Shown: piece after piece, positions 17,213 to 25,364 of the stretch
Layout: the number at the start of each line of letters is the position of its first letter
Numbering within the stretch: the first letter of the stretch is position 1
Source of the DNA: Planomicrobium sp. Y74
GTDB taxonomy: Bacteria > Bacillota > Bacilli > Bacillales_A > Planococcaceae
Length of the DNA: 64,000 bases
Direction: 5' to 3'
NCBI RefSeq assembly: GCF_003668635.1
Contig: NZ_RCWH01000003.1
Coordinates: forward strand, 186,001-250,000
The notes under the pieces: generated by a model
What the model was told of the DNA's origin: nothing
What the model saw: only the letters and a program-made list of their open reading frames with translations
Databases searched by the model: none
Made by a program: the position numbers and the translations under genes

Positions 17213-18235
17213 TTACTGGCTAAATTGTGCTAAAGCAAAATAAAAAGGGATTCCAATGATTAAATTGAAAGGGAACGTAACGCCAAGAGACAGGCCAAGG
17301 TATATCGACGGGTTCGCCTCGGGAACGGACGTCCGTAAGGCTGCTGGAGCGGCGATGTAGGAAGAACTCCCCGCAAGTACGCCCATTAGGACAACTCCTC
17401 CAAGGGAGAGGCCGACCCAGTTTCCTACCATGACACCTGCGCTGCCTCCAATCAGCGGAACACAAAGCCCGAATAAGAGTATTTTCCAGCCGTGCTTGCT
17501 GATTTCAGGAAGCCGTTCTCCAGCGATCAATCCCATATTCAATAGGAAGAGAATGAGTATGCTCCCATAAAGATCGATAAACAGTGGTTTGACAATGGCT
17601 TCAGCCGTTTGTCCCACCAGCAGGCCGATGATCAGGCTGCCCATCAACAGCAGGACACTTTTGCCCAACAAGCTGTCCCGCAGTACTTCCTTGTCAAATA
17701 AATTCATGAAGGAAACCAAATTCAGCCCAACTTTTTGCGGATTGCCGGGAGTTGTAAGTAAATCTCCTGGATCAGTTTTATGCAAAATCCGCAGCAGCAG
17801 CAGGGAAATGATGATGGCTGGACTTTCCAATAAAACCACCAGTGCATTCATGAAGCCTTCATAGCCGATCTCTTTCTTTTCCAGAAAAGAGATGGCAGCC
17901 CCGTAAGTGACAATACTGACGGAACCATACGTCGCAGCCAGTCCGATGGAGTTATGGAGATCCATTTTCATGAACAGCAGCGCGGCCAATACAAGGATCG
18001 GAATGATAATGCCCAAAAACAGGGTCCCTAAAATAGGCTTGATGACGGTGTGGAGTTCATAATGGGACAGCTCCATACCGCCTTTGATGCCGATTGCCAC
18101 CAACAAATAAATACTCAGGGCCTCGCTTAAGCCGGCAGGGAATTTCAAATCGGATTTAACTAAAGCGGCAATTACCCCCAGTACAAAAAATAATACGACA
18201 GGGGACAATAAATTCTGAATCATGATATCGTACAT
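17213..18235 (-). CDS. SbtA-family sodium-dependent bicarbonate permease
   Basis: A 340-residue membrane protein with about ten helices, homologous to cyanobacterial SbtA, which imports bicarbonate with sodium. Matching blocks include IGIKGGMELSHYEL, the ATYGSVSIVTYGAAISFLEKKEI repeat and the C-terminal GVLAGSSSYIAAPAALRTSVPEANPS. The ATG at 18235 is preferred because GGAG is 11 nt upstream; an ATG at 18244 sits only 2 nt from that site. Its neighbours are a DUF2294 gene upstream and a STAS gene downstream. Confidence 0.9.
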   Translation of the reverse strand: MYDIMIQNLLSPVVLFFVLGVIAALVKSDLKFPAGLSEALSIYLLVAIGIKGGMELSHYELHTVIKPILGTLFLGIIIPILVLAALLFMKMDLHNSIGLAATYGSVSIVTYGAAISFLEKKEIGYEGFMNALVVLLESPAIIISLLLLRILHKTDPGDLLTTPGNPQKVGLNLVSFMNLFDKEVLRDSLLGKSVLLLMGSLIIGLLVGQTAEAIVKPLFIDLYGSILILFLLNMGLIAGERLPEISKHGWKILLFGLCVPLIGGSAGVMVGNWVGLSLGGVVLMGVLAGSSSYIAAPAALRTSVPEANPSIYLGLSLGVTFPFNLIIGIPFYFALAQFSQ

Positions 18236-18283
18236 TCTGATCATTTCTCCTTTATTTCCGGGTTAATTGTCCAGATTTCTGCA

Positions 18284-18352
18284 TAAAAAAACCGGTATTA
18301 ATCAACAGGCAACGATATCGCTCATCATCGCCTATTGAATAACACCGGTTTA
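18284..18352 (-). terminator. Long imperfect hairpin with T-tract (terminator or attenuator)
   Basis: On the reverse strand AAACCGGTGTTATTCAATAGGC pairs with the later GCCTGTTGATTAATACCGGTTT with about three mismatches, and TTTTTTT follows. It lies between the DUF2294 gene and sbtA, both on this strand, so it either ends the first unit or attenuates read-through into sbtA. Confidence 0.75.
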
Positions 18353-18395
18353 CCTGCAGCTCAAGTTGCCTTGTTCTGAAAGTCTCCCATTATTC

Positions 18396-18770
18396 TTATT
18401 GTAATTTTTCCTGCAGATTTCCGGATAACCTGAATACCATGATGCGCTCTCCGGTATGGGTGCTGATATCGGTATGAAAGCTTTTCACTTCTTCTCCCGT
18501 CAACTCCCGTATGACATTCCCTAAAAATTCACGGCCGGATTCCACTAAATCCGAACGCATTCTTTTAACGGCCAACAAACCTTCTTTTGCATCACATAAT
18601 TTATATTCTGCAGGCGTCAAAACACCGCTTAACGAAACAACCAGCATATCACGGAGGATGTCCGTTTTCACAGAAACAGAGCCTCTGCCTAAAAAATCTT
18701 TTTCCCATTGCGTCAATGTCTTGCTGATCTCTGCTTCCAAAGATCCTTTTGTCCATTTGGTATGCTCCAT
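18396..18770 (-). CDS. DUF2294 domain protein
   Basis: A 124-residue soluble protein that fits DUF2294, recognised by the layout LGRGSVSVKTDILRDMLVVSLSGVLTPAE and the C-terminal ISTHTGERIMVFRLSG. Function is unknown. GGAGAG lies 7 nt before the ATG. It is upstream of the SbtA gene on the same strand but separated by a hairpin terminator. A link to bicarbonate transport is inferred from position only. Confidence 0.82.
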   Translation of the reverse strand: MEHTKWTKGSLEAEISKTLTQWEKDFLGRGSVSVKTDILRDMLVVSLSGVLTPAEYKLCDAKEGLLAVKRMRSDLVESGREFLGNVIRELTGEEVKSFHTDISTHTGERIMVFRLSGNLQEKLQ

Positions 18771-19120
18771 CAATTGTCTCTCCTTATAAAGAAAAACGGC
18801 ATACTTCTATTCCTGCAATAAATGCAGAGATAAAAATATACCGTCTTATCCCACTCTTAACCAATGATTCCCCAAACTTTTTCATCCAATCAATAAGTGA
18901 CTTATTAACTGCCTGCTCAAGCTTGAAACAGCATCTGGTTACCAGTTTAAATTTTACGGCTATTCTGTTGAAGTAATCTTATCTAATCTGTTTTATTTTG
19001 TCAACAGCGTACTTTTCGTGGTAGGGGAAGGCAGTTCTGTCCGGTGTTGGGAATAAAATCCAGGGGAGCAGCTGGTGTTTTCTCAATATGTGAATCATCG
19101 GTCTTGTAGCGAATAGGGGG

Positions 19121-19339
19121 AATCGCTGATAAACGTGAAAAATCGTTGATAAACACGAAAAAATCGCTGATAAACTGTGGAAAATCGCTGATAAACTCAT
19201 GAAAATCGCTGATAAATTTAGAATCGACGATTAAAGGAATAAAATCGACGATAAACGGTAAAAAACCGACGATAAACCTCCAAAAATCGACGATAAACCC
19301 CAAGAAATCGACGATAAACCCCAAAAAATCTACGATAAA
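19121..19339 (+). repeat. Array of 11 GATAAA-type units, about 21-nt period
   Basis: Units start at 19121, 19141, 19162, 19183, 19203, 19222, 19243, 19264, 19285, 19306 and 19327. The first five read AATCG(C/T)TGATAAA; the last six read AATCGACGATAAA with small variations. The change of word, its order and its orientation are the same as in the 5.0-kb array. The array fills much of the 629-nt gap between the DUF2294 gene and the methionine operon; the remainder (18771-19120) shows no gene. Confidence 0.95.
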
Positions 19340-19351
19340 ACGCCAAACGCA

Positions 19352-19386
19352 CCAAAAAGAAGGCAAGCGCAACCAGCGCTTGCCTT
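19352..19386 (-). terminator. Rho-independent terminator of the methionine operon
   Basis: An 11-bp perfect stem AAGGCAAGCGC/GCGCTTGCCTT with a 5-nt loop; on the reverse strand TTCTTTTTGG follows. Confidence 0.85.
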
Positions 19387-19399
19387 CCTCATTATTATT

Positions 19400-20527
19400 T
19401 CACTCCCCAAATATCTCTTCAGAAACTTCCACAATATAGCGCAATTTCTCCCATTGCTGCTCTTCCGTGAGTTTATTGCCATGATGCGTTGACGCAAAAC
19501 CGCATTGCGGGCTGATACAGAGCTGCTCTAATGGCACATATTGTGCGGCTTCCGCAACGCGTGCCTTAATAACTTCCTTGTCTTCAAGCTCACCGTTTTT
19601 CGAAGTGAAGACTCCCAAAACAACGCGCGGGCCGCCGGCTGGAATGTGCTCGAGCGGCTGGAAGCTGCCTGAGCGGTCATCGTCGTATTCAAGGAAGAAG
19701 CCGTCGACTTTTTCTTTGGCGAAAAGGGTAGGTGCGATCAGCGCGTAGCTTCCTTCGAATGCCCAGTCGGATTGGTAATTGCCGCGGCAGAGGTGAGTGG
19801 TTACCGCAAGATCTTCCGGTTTGCCTTCAAGCACGCCGTTTGCGACGCGCAGCGCCAGGTCGATCAAATACTCTCTATTATACTTGCCGTCGTTGAATGG
19901 GATTCCCGGTGCTGACAGGCCGGCGATATAGACATCGTCAATCTGGATATAGCGTGCGCCTAAATCATAGAAAGCTTGGAGGGCGTCGCGGTAAGCCTGG
20001 ACGACGTCTTTTGCATAGTCTTCAATATCCGGATAAATACTTTCGTCACGGATGCCCTGATTGAAGAATTGGTTCGGACTTGGAATCGTCAGTTTCGGAA
20101 TGGCGCGGTCGCCGACAATCTCTTTGAATTCAATAAAATCTTGAATGAAAGGATGATTTTCATTGAATGAGACTTTGCCGATATTGCGTACGTCGTAGGC
20201 TTCGGTCTCGACGTTTTTAAATTTATATCCATGTTCCGGCGTGTAGCCTTCAAAGCCGTTGATGCCAGCCATGAAATCGGTATGCCAGAACGTGCGGCGG
20301 AATTCGCCGTCTGTCACGGCTTTCAAGCCGACTTCGATTTGCTTGTCGACGATGCGCTTGATTTCTGTTGTTTCGACTTCTCTCAACTGCTCTGCAGTAA
20401 TGGTGCCTTCTTTAAAATCTTTTCTTGCCTGATGAATGCTTTCCGGACGCAGCAAGCTGCCGACGTGATCTGCCTTGAAAGGTGCTTTTACCGCTGTTTT
20501 CGTTGTTTCTGTGATTGGATTTGTCAT
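19400..20527 (-). CDS. yxjG: YxjG/YxjH-type cobalamin-independent methionine synthase
   Basis: A 375-residue protein with only the C-terminal barrel of MetE, as in B. subtilis YxjG and YxjH, which methylate homocysteine to methionine. The zinc-binding residues are seen in HLCRGNY and the late QCGFASTHHGN, with EYDDDRSGSF between them. It is third in the riboswitch-controlled operon, 45 nt after metC, so the operon makes homocysteine and then methionine. AGGA lies about 7 nt before the ATG. Confidence 0.88.
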   Translation of the reverse strand: MTNPITETTKTAVKAPFKADHVGSLLRPESIHQARKDFKEGTITAEQLREVETTEIKRIVDKQIEVGLKAVTDGEFRRTFWHTDFMAGINGFEGYTPEHGYKFKNVETEAYDVRNIGKVSFNENHPFIQDFIEFKEIVGDRAIPKLTIPSPNQFFNQGIRDESIYPDIEDYAKDVVQAYRDALQAFYDLGARYIQIDDVYIAGLSAPGIPFNDGKYNREYLIDLALRVANGVLEGKPEDLAVTTHLCRGNYQSDWAFEGSYALIAPTLFAKEKVDGFFLEYDDDRSGSFQPLEHIPAGGPRVVLGVFTSKNGELEDKEVIKARVAEAAQYVPLEQLCISPQCGFASTHHGNKLTEEQQWEKLRYIVEVSEEIFGE

Positions 20528-20572
20528 GTGGAATTCCTGCTTTCTGTTTTTAGTTTTTAGTTGGTGTGACTA

Positions 20573-21745
20573 TTAGTTCGCAATGCTCAACTTGCTTTTG
20601 ACTCTAACTTTTTCTAACGCCTGCTCCAGATCTTCCAATAGGTCATCGGTATGCTCGAGGCCGACGGAGAAGCGGAACAGGCCGTCGGTGATGCCGCGTT
20701 TTTCGCGTTCCTCTTTTGGCATCGCTGCGTGCGACATGGTCGCGGGATAAGACAGAATCGTTTCGACAGCGCCGAGGCTGACGGCGAAAACCGGAATCCG
20801 CAGGGCGTCTTTGAAGATGCGCGCGGCGTTTTTATTCGGCAGCTTTAATGATAGGACGGCACCGTAGCCGATTGCCTGCCGCTGCTGGATCGGATTGCCG
20901 GGATGGAAGGAGAAGCCCGGATAATATACTTCTTCCACGACCGGATGGCGATGCAGGAATTCCGCGATTTTCTGTGCCGATTCGCTCGACTGTTTGAGCC
21001 GCGCACCGAGCGTTTTGATTCCTTGTATCAATAAATAGGAATCCTGTGCGCCGAGCACCGAACCGAAGGAATTTTGAATAAAGCCTAAACGGTCACCGAG
21101 TGCCGCATCTTTCGTGACGGCGAGTCCTGCGGTGATATCACTGTGGCCGGATAGGAATTTCGTCGCGCTGTGCAGGACGAGATCCGCGCCGAGGTCGAGC
21201 GGATTCTGGTACAGCGGCGTCATGAAGGTATTATCGACAAATGTCAGGCAGTTGTTCGCTTTGGCGAGTTTGGCGGCGATTTCGATATCGGTGATCTTCA
21301 TCACCGGATTGGACGGGGTCTCGATGTAAATCACTTTCGTATTCGGCCGGAAAGCTCTAGCCATTTCATCAAGGTCCGTCATATTGACGAAGGAATGCTC
21401 GATCCCGAATTTGCCAAGCACCTCCGTAATGAAACGGTAAGTGCCGCCGTAGACATCTTCCGATACCAATACGTGGTCGCCGGATTCAAGCAGCATGAAC
21501 GCCGACGAGATGGCGGCCATGCCAGAGGCGAACGCGAATCCCCGCGTGCCGTTCTCGAGTTTTGCGATGGTATCCTCCAGCGCCTGGCGCGTGGGATTGC
21601 CGGAGCGGCTGTAATCATAAGGGCCGAACTCATCGATGCTTTGCTGATGGAACGTTGACGACAAGTAAATCGGGACATTGACGGCGCCGGTCTGCGCATC
21701 GACACCGGCAGAATGGATGAATTTTGTTTCTAGACGGTCGCTCAT
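20573..21745 (-). CDS. metC: Cystathionine beta-lyase
   Basis: A 390-residue PLP enzyme of the Cys/Met metabolism family. It has the YSRSGNPTR motif at the N-terminus, ASGMAAI around residue 75, and the Schiff-base lysine in LHSATKFLSGHSD. Operon position after metI and similarity to Bacillus MetC favour cystathionine beta-lyase, producing homocysteine; gamma-lyase activity cannot be excluded. Its start overlaps the metI stop by 4 nt, implying translational coupling. Confidence 0.9.
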   Translation of the reverse strand: MSDRLETKFIHSAGVDAQTGAVNVPIYLSSTFHQQSIDEFGPYDYSRSGNPTRQALEDTIAKLENGTRGFAFASGMAAISSAFMLLESGDHVLVSEDVYGGTYRFITEVLGKFGIEHSFVNMTDLDEMARAFRPNTKVIYIETPSNPVMKITDIEIAAKLAKANNCLTFVDNTFMTPLYQNPLDLGADLVLHSATKFLSGHSDITAGLAVTKDAALGDRLGFIQNSFGSVLGAQDSYLLIQGIKTLGARLKQSSESAQKIAEFLHRHPVVEEVYYPGFSFHPGNPIQQRQAIGYGAVLSLKLPNKNAARIFKDALRIPVFAVSLGAVETILSYPATMSHAAMPKEEREKRGITDGLFRFSVGLEHTDDLLEDLEQALEKVRVKSKLSIAN

Positions 21746-22863
21746 AATTGCATAACCTCCTGTTCCAGTTTCGCAAAAGCCTGCTGTAAATCTTCCATTA
21801 AATCATCTGCCAGTTCAATGCCGACAGAAAAGCGGAGAAGCCGGTTGCAGATGCCGCGAGCAGTCCGTTCCTCGATTGGTATTTCCGCATGGGTCTGTGT
21901 AGCGGGATAAGTGATAAAGCTTTCAACTCCGCCAAGGCTCTCAGCAAATGTAATGAGCCTGATCTGTTCCAGGAAAGGTCCGACCCATTCTTCTTTTTTC
22001 AACCGGAACGACAGCATGCCGCCTTTTCCGGGATAAAGGACATCCGTCACCGCGGGGGATTCATTTAAAAACTGTGCCAGAACTTTAGCATTCGCTTCGT
22101 GCTGACGCATGCGCAGCGGCAAAGTTTTCAGTCCGCGTATCAACAGCCAGGAATCGAAAGGTGACAGGACCGCTCCCGCTGCATTATGCATAACAGTAAG
22201 TTTATTGCAGATTTCCTCGCCTTTCGCAACAACTATTCCGGCAAGCACATCATTATGGCCGCCGATGTATTTGGTGGCGCTGTGGATGACGATGTCTGCA
22301 CCCAGTCCGATCGGCTGCTGGAGGAAGGGAGTGAAAAATGTGTTGTCGACAATCAACAGGAGATTATGCTTTTTCGCCAGTTCGGCATGTCTCCCGATAT
22401 CGATTTCCTGCATCAAAGGGTTTGTCGGTGTTTCGATGAAAATCGCTTTTGTGTTGGCTGTGATTTGTTCTTCGGTGTCCTGGATATCAATGAATCCAGC
22501 ATAATTGGTTTTGATGCCATATGCTTCAGAGAAGTGATCCAGCAGTCGGTAAGTGCCTCCGTATACATCATCCGGAACGAGCAATTCATCTCCCGGGCGA
22601 AACAGCGAAAGCACTAATTGGATCGCTGCCATCCCTGAACTGCAGGCATATCCGGCATCGGCACCTTCCAGAGCGGCCAGTCCTTCTTCGAGGAGCGCAC
22701 GTGTCGGGTTTTTAGTTCGGGTGTAATCATAGCCCGTCGATTGGCCAAGCCCTTGATGTTCATATGCGGTCGATAAATGGATCGGCGGATTGACCGCTCC
22801 TGTTTTTGGATCACTGCGGTTGCCCAATTGCACCAATCGGGTTTCCGGACTCTGCTTCGGCAT
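21742..22863 (-). CDS. metI: Cystathionine gamma-synthase / O-acetylhomoserine thiolyase
   Basis: A 373-residue PLP enzyme, paralogous to the next gene. YDYTRTKNPTR, CSSGMAAIQL and the active-site lysine in IHSATKYIGGHND are present. It is the first gene after the SAM riboswitch, as metI is in B. subtilis, and would make cystathionine from an activated homoserine and cysteine. GAAAGG is 9 nt before the ATG at 22863; an ATG at 22872 directly abuts that site and is less likely. Confidence 0.9.
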   Translation of the reverse strand: MPKQSPETRLVQLGNRSDPKTGAVNPPIHLSTAYEHQGLGQSTGYDYTRTKNPTRALLEEGLAALEGADAGYACSSGMAAIQLVLSLFRPGDELLVPDDVYGGTYRLLDHFSEAYGIKTNYAGFIDIQDTEEQITANTKAIFIETPTNPLMQEIDIGRHAELAKKHNLLLIVDNTFFTPFLQQPIGLGADIVIHSATKYIGGHNDVLAGIVVAKGEEICNKLTVMHNAAGAVLSPFDSWLLIRGLKTLPLRMRQHEANAKVLAQFLNESPAVTDVLYPGKGGMLSFRLKKEEWVGPFLEQIRLITFAESLGGVESFITYPATQTHAEIPIEERTARGICNRLLRFSVGIELADDLMEDLQQAFAKLEQEVMQL

Positions 22864-22883
22864 GGCCATCATCCTTTCAAAAT

Positions 22884-23044
22884 GAAAATGGGGCTTTCTT
22901 CAATAAAGAAGAAAGCCCCATGTATGGAAATGCATTCTTCTCATCTTCTAGGCTCGCGCCTATTGGAATTAGCACCTTTGCCTTTTGCAGGCAGGTTGCT
23001 GAGACATCACAGGGCCAAATCCCTCCGTCTCTCTAGATAAGAAA
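22884..23044 (-). promoter_or_regulatory. SAM-I (S-box) riboswitch with terminator
   Basis: The reverse strand shows the S-box core: CTTATCTAGAGAGACGGAGGG, then GGCCCTGTGATGTCTCAGCAACC, GGTGCTAATTCC and a closing AGATGAGAAG that pairs with TTCTTATCT to form P1. Downstream, GGGGCTTTCTTC/GAAGAAAGCCCC with ATTTTCATTTT forms the terminator. High SAM should stop transcription before metI. Confidence 0.95.
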
Positions 23045-23142
23045 TAGATTATTAAGTTAGTTGTTAGCTGATGTGTTTAACAATAAAACAAGTTGGAAGT
23101 AAATGCAAGAATATTTGATAAATAAATTTACGGGTGATCAAT

Positions 23143-24072
23143 TCAACCACTTATTCTCCACAATATTTCCAACCGCTCATAACTCTCCAAACCGACCCGC
23201 CGCTTCACTTTACCCCGTTTTAATTCCTTGCCGATTTCAAATTCATCTATCAGCAATAAAACATCGTAAATAAACTGCAAAGGGAATTGAAGTGATAAGA
23301 GGACTGGATAAGCAAGGTAGGCACTGACATGTTCGTAACCATAGAAGTTATCCTGTTCAATCGGCAGGTTTTTCCGGACGTAAGCTTTGCCGATATTATA
23401 CAGCAGGATAGCCCATGACAGAAGCTCCTGCTCTTCCGGATCCCTAACTTCTTTTTGTATTTCTTCGATGATTTTATAGTTTTGCTGCAGCAAGGCACGC
23501 ATTTCTGCAGTTTCTGTCATAGGTATGGTTTCTTCAAAGCTTTTGAAAAACAGTTCATGTTCTCCTAAGGAAAAAGCCTGCTCCTTAAGCTGCTCCGGAT
23601 TTATTTCCTTAGAGGGTGACATTGATAAAAATCGGATCCAGTCGAGTTTTTCATCCTTTCTCGGCAATTGGAAGGCGCGGATATATCTTTCGATGATATG
23701 GTCGGGCACGCGGTTAACGGCGTGTCGCTGGCTATTGCGCTTTTTGAGCAACGGATAAGAGGTGAGAAAGACAATCGCTTCTGTTTCGGGCTCAAATATT
23801 TCAATCCGGTTCAATATGCTCCTTCTTCTTTTGGATGCCAGGTTTGTGGCATCGTAAATGACGCTCGTTCCATTTTTCAAGTGGAAGGCGGTCTGCTTGT
23901 ACATTTCCTCGAACGTATTCTGATAATCGACGGACTCGCCGGGCAGGCGGCTTCGGTTCGTGATTTCATCTGACGAGATATGGACCCAGTCTTCATTTCC
24001 TTGAAGAAGGTTGCGGGCATATATCGTTTTCCCGCTTCCCGGTAAACCGATCAGCATTGTGAATTTCGCCAT
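23143..24072 (-). CDS. P-loop kinase-like protein with degenerate HD-like C-terminus
   Basis: A 309-residue protein. The N-terminal half is a T4 polynucleotide-kinase-like P-loop domain with Walker A GLPGSGKT (9-16), SSDEIT and YDATNL. The C-terminal part resembles the HD domain fused to CCA-adding and related enzymes, but the metal ligands are changed: LLYNIGK where LLHDIGK is expected and FYGYEHVSA where FYGHE is expected. It is therefore probably a binding or structural domain. Substrate and pathway are unknown; it stands alone with its own ribosome site (AAAGAGGG). Confidence 0.75.
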   Translation of the reverse strand: MAKFTMLIGLPGSGKTIYARNLLQGNEDWVHISSDEITNRSRLPGESVDYQNTFEEMYKQTAFHLKNGTSVIYDATNLASKRRRSILNRIEIFEPETEAIVFLTSYPLLKKRNSQRHAVNRVPDHIIERYIRAFQLPRKDEKLDWIRFLSMSPSKEINPEQLKEQAFSLGEHELFFKSFEETIPMTETAEMRALLQQNYKIIEEIQKEVRDPEEQELLSWAILLYNIGKAYVRKNLPIEQDNFYGYEHVSAYLAYPVLLSLQFPLQFIYDVLLLIDEFEIGKELKRGKVKRRVGLESYERLEILWRISG

Positions 24073-24293
24073 AGTAATCCCTCTTTCAGCAGACTGATTT
24101 CAGTAAAAGTTCATCGGTATTTTACTACCCTTTCCAGGAAAAAGAATTCAACACAGCAAAGAAGACTCTAAAGAAAATAAATATATTTAAATTGTTGATT
24201 AAATTGTCCTGTTAAAATTAACTTTGTGTAGTATTTTAGCACTAAACAAATTATGATAAATGAATAGAAACTTAGAAAGAAGGAATATAGAAG

Positions 24294-25070
24294 ATGGAAA
24301 AAGTAACAGCTTTTGTAAAACGCAAGTGGAGATATATATTAGTGGCATTGATCGCCTTAATTATTGGAGCGAGTTTCGGGCCTTCACAGTCTGATGTGGA
24401 TGCTTCGGCAAATGACAGCCAAAAGATGCAGGAAGAACTGGAAGCAAGCAATGCAGAATGGGCTGAAAAAGTTGAAACACTCGAAACAGCTAATGAAGAA
24501 TCGGCAGCAAAAATAAAAGAGCTCGAAGCCAAAGTTAAAGAGGCGGAACCGTTTTTCTTATTGGAAGAGAAAGAACGGGAAGCAAAAGAAGCCGAGTTGA
24601 AGAAGAAAGAAGATGAAGAAAAGGCTAAAAAAGCGGCAGAAGATGCTGCAGCCAAAGAAAAAGCTGATGCTGAGGCAAAAGCGAAGGCGGATGCTGAGGC
24701 GAAAGAAAAAGCAAAAGCTGAAGAAGAAGCAAAGGCCAAGGCTGATGCAGAAGCGAAGGCAAAAGCGGCAGCAGCTGCAGTCACGAACTCACAAAAGCAA
24801 GCGTTAGCCATGGCTCAGGATTATCTGGATTATACGCCGTTTTCCAAGAGCGGATTGATCGAGCAGCTGGAGTTTGAAGGTTTCAGTAATACGGATGCCA
24901 CTTATGCTGCTGAGAACGTAAATGCAGATTGGAGTGCACAGGCAGTGAAAATGGCTAAGGATTACCTCGAATACTCTGCTTTTTCAAGATCAGGTTTGAT
25001 TGATCAATTACTATTTGAAGGGTTCAGTAACGCCGATGCCACTGCTGCTGTGGATGCTGCGGGATTATAA
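24294..25070 (+). CDS. Membrane-anchored protein with two Ltp-type C-terminal repeats
   Basis: A 258-residue protein with three parts: an N-terminal transmembrane helix (about 12-29) without a lipobox cysteine, a long Ala/Lys/Glu-rich coiled coil (about 40-160), and two tandem repeats of about 45 residues. The repeats share ALAMAQDYLDYTPFSKSGL/KMAKDYLEYSAFSRSGL and LxFEGFSNxDAT. These repeats define the host cell surface-exposed lipoprotein (Ltp) domain, known from the phage TP-J34 protein Ltp, which blocks superinfecting DNA injection. A role here is not established. Confidence 0.82.
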   Translation: MEKVTAFVKRKWRYILVALIALIIGASFGPSQSDVDASANDSQKMQEELEASNAEWAEKVETLETANEESAAKIKELEAKVKEAEPFFLLEEKEREAKEAELKKKEDEEKAKKAAEDAAAKEKADAEAKAKADAEAKEKAKAEEEAKAKADAEAKAKAAAAAVTNSQKQALAMAQDYLDYTPFSKSGLIEQLEFEGFSNTDATYAAENVNADWSAQAVKMAKDYLEYSAFSRSGLIDQLLFEGFSNADATAAVDAAGL

Positions 25071-25113
25071 AACAAGAAATGCTGATTTATTGTAATAAGT
25101 ATTTCACCTGGCC

Positions 25114-25152
25114 AACACCCGAGATTTCAATCATCGGGTGTTTTTCTTTTTA
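25114..25152 (+). terminator. Rho-independent terminator
   Basis: ACACCCGA/TCGGGTGT stem with an 11-nt loop and TTTTCTTTTT. Confidence 0.85.
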
Positions 25153-25364
25153 TTCATGCATCCACTAAAAGGTTTTCCGTAACCTTCAGCGAATACTTAA
25201 AGGTAAAGTAATTGATTTAGTATCAGCAAGTTCTTATATAGAAGTTAAGCGGAAGAAAAATTCAGTTGTTCGAACTGCCGGTGGAGATGGAGAGTTAAGA
25301 ACCATTGTCCAATTTAACAATATGCATCGCAGGTTCTTCACTGGACCGAAATGGAGGATGGAAA

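Noticed and set aside
19001..19372. Reverse-strand frame of IVDF/ISDF repeats at 19.1 kb
   Set aside because: Same cause as above: the reading frame follows the array, ends outside it without conserved sequence, and lacks a ribosome site.
24272..24811. Reverse-strand 179-codon Ala/Ser/Phe-rich frame
   Set aside because: Antisense shadow of the Lys/Ala/Glu coiled-coil region of the Ltp-repeat protein.
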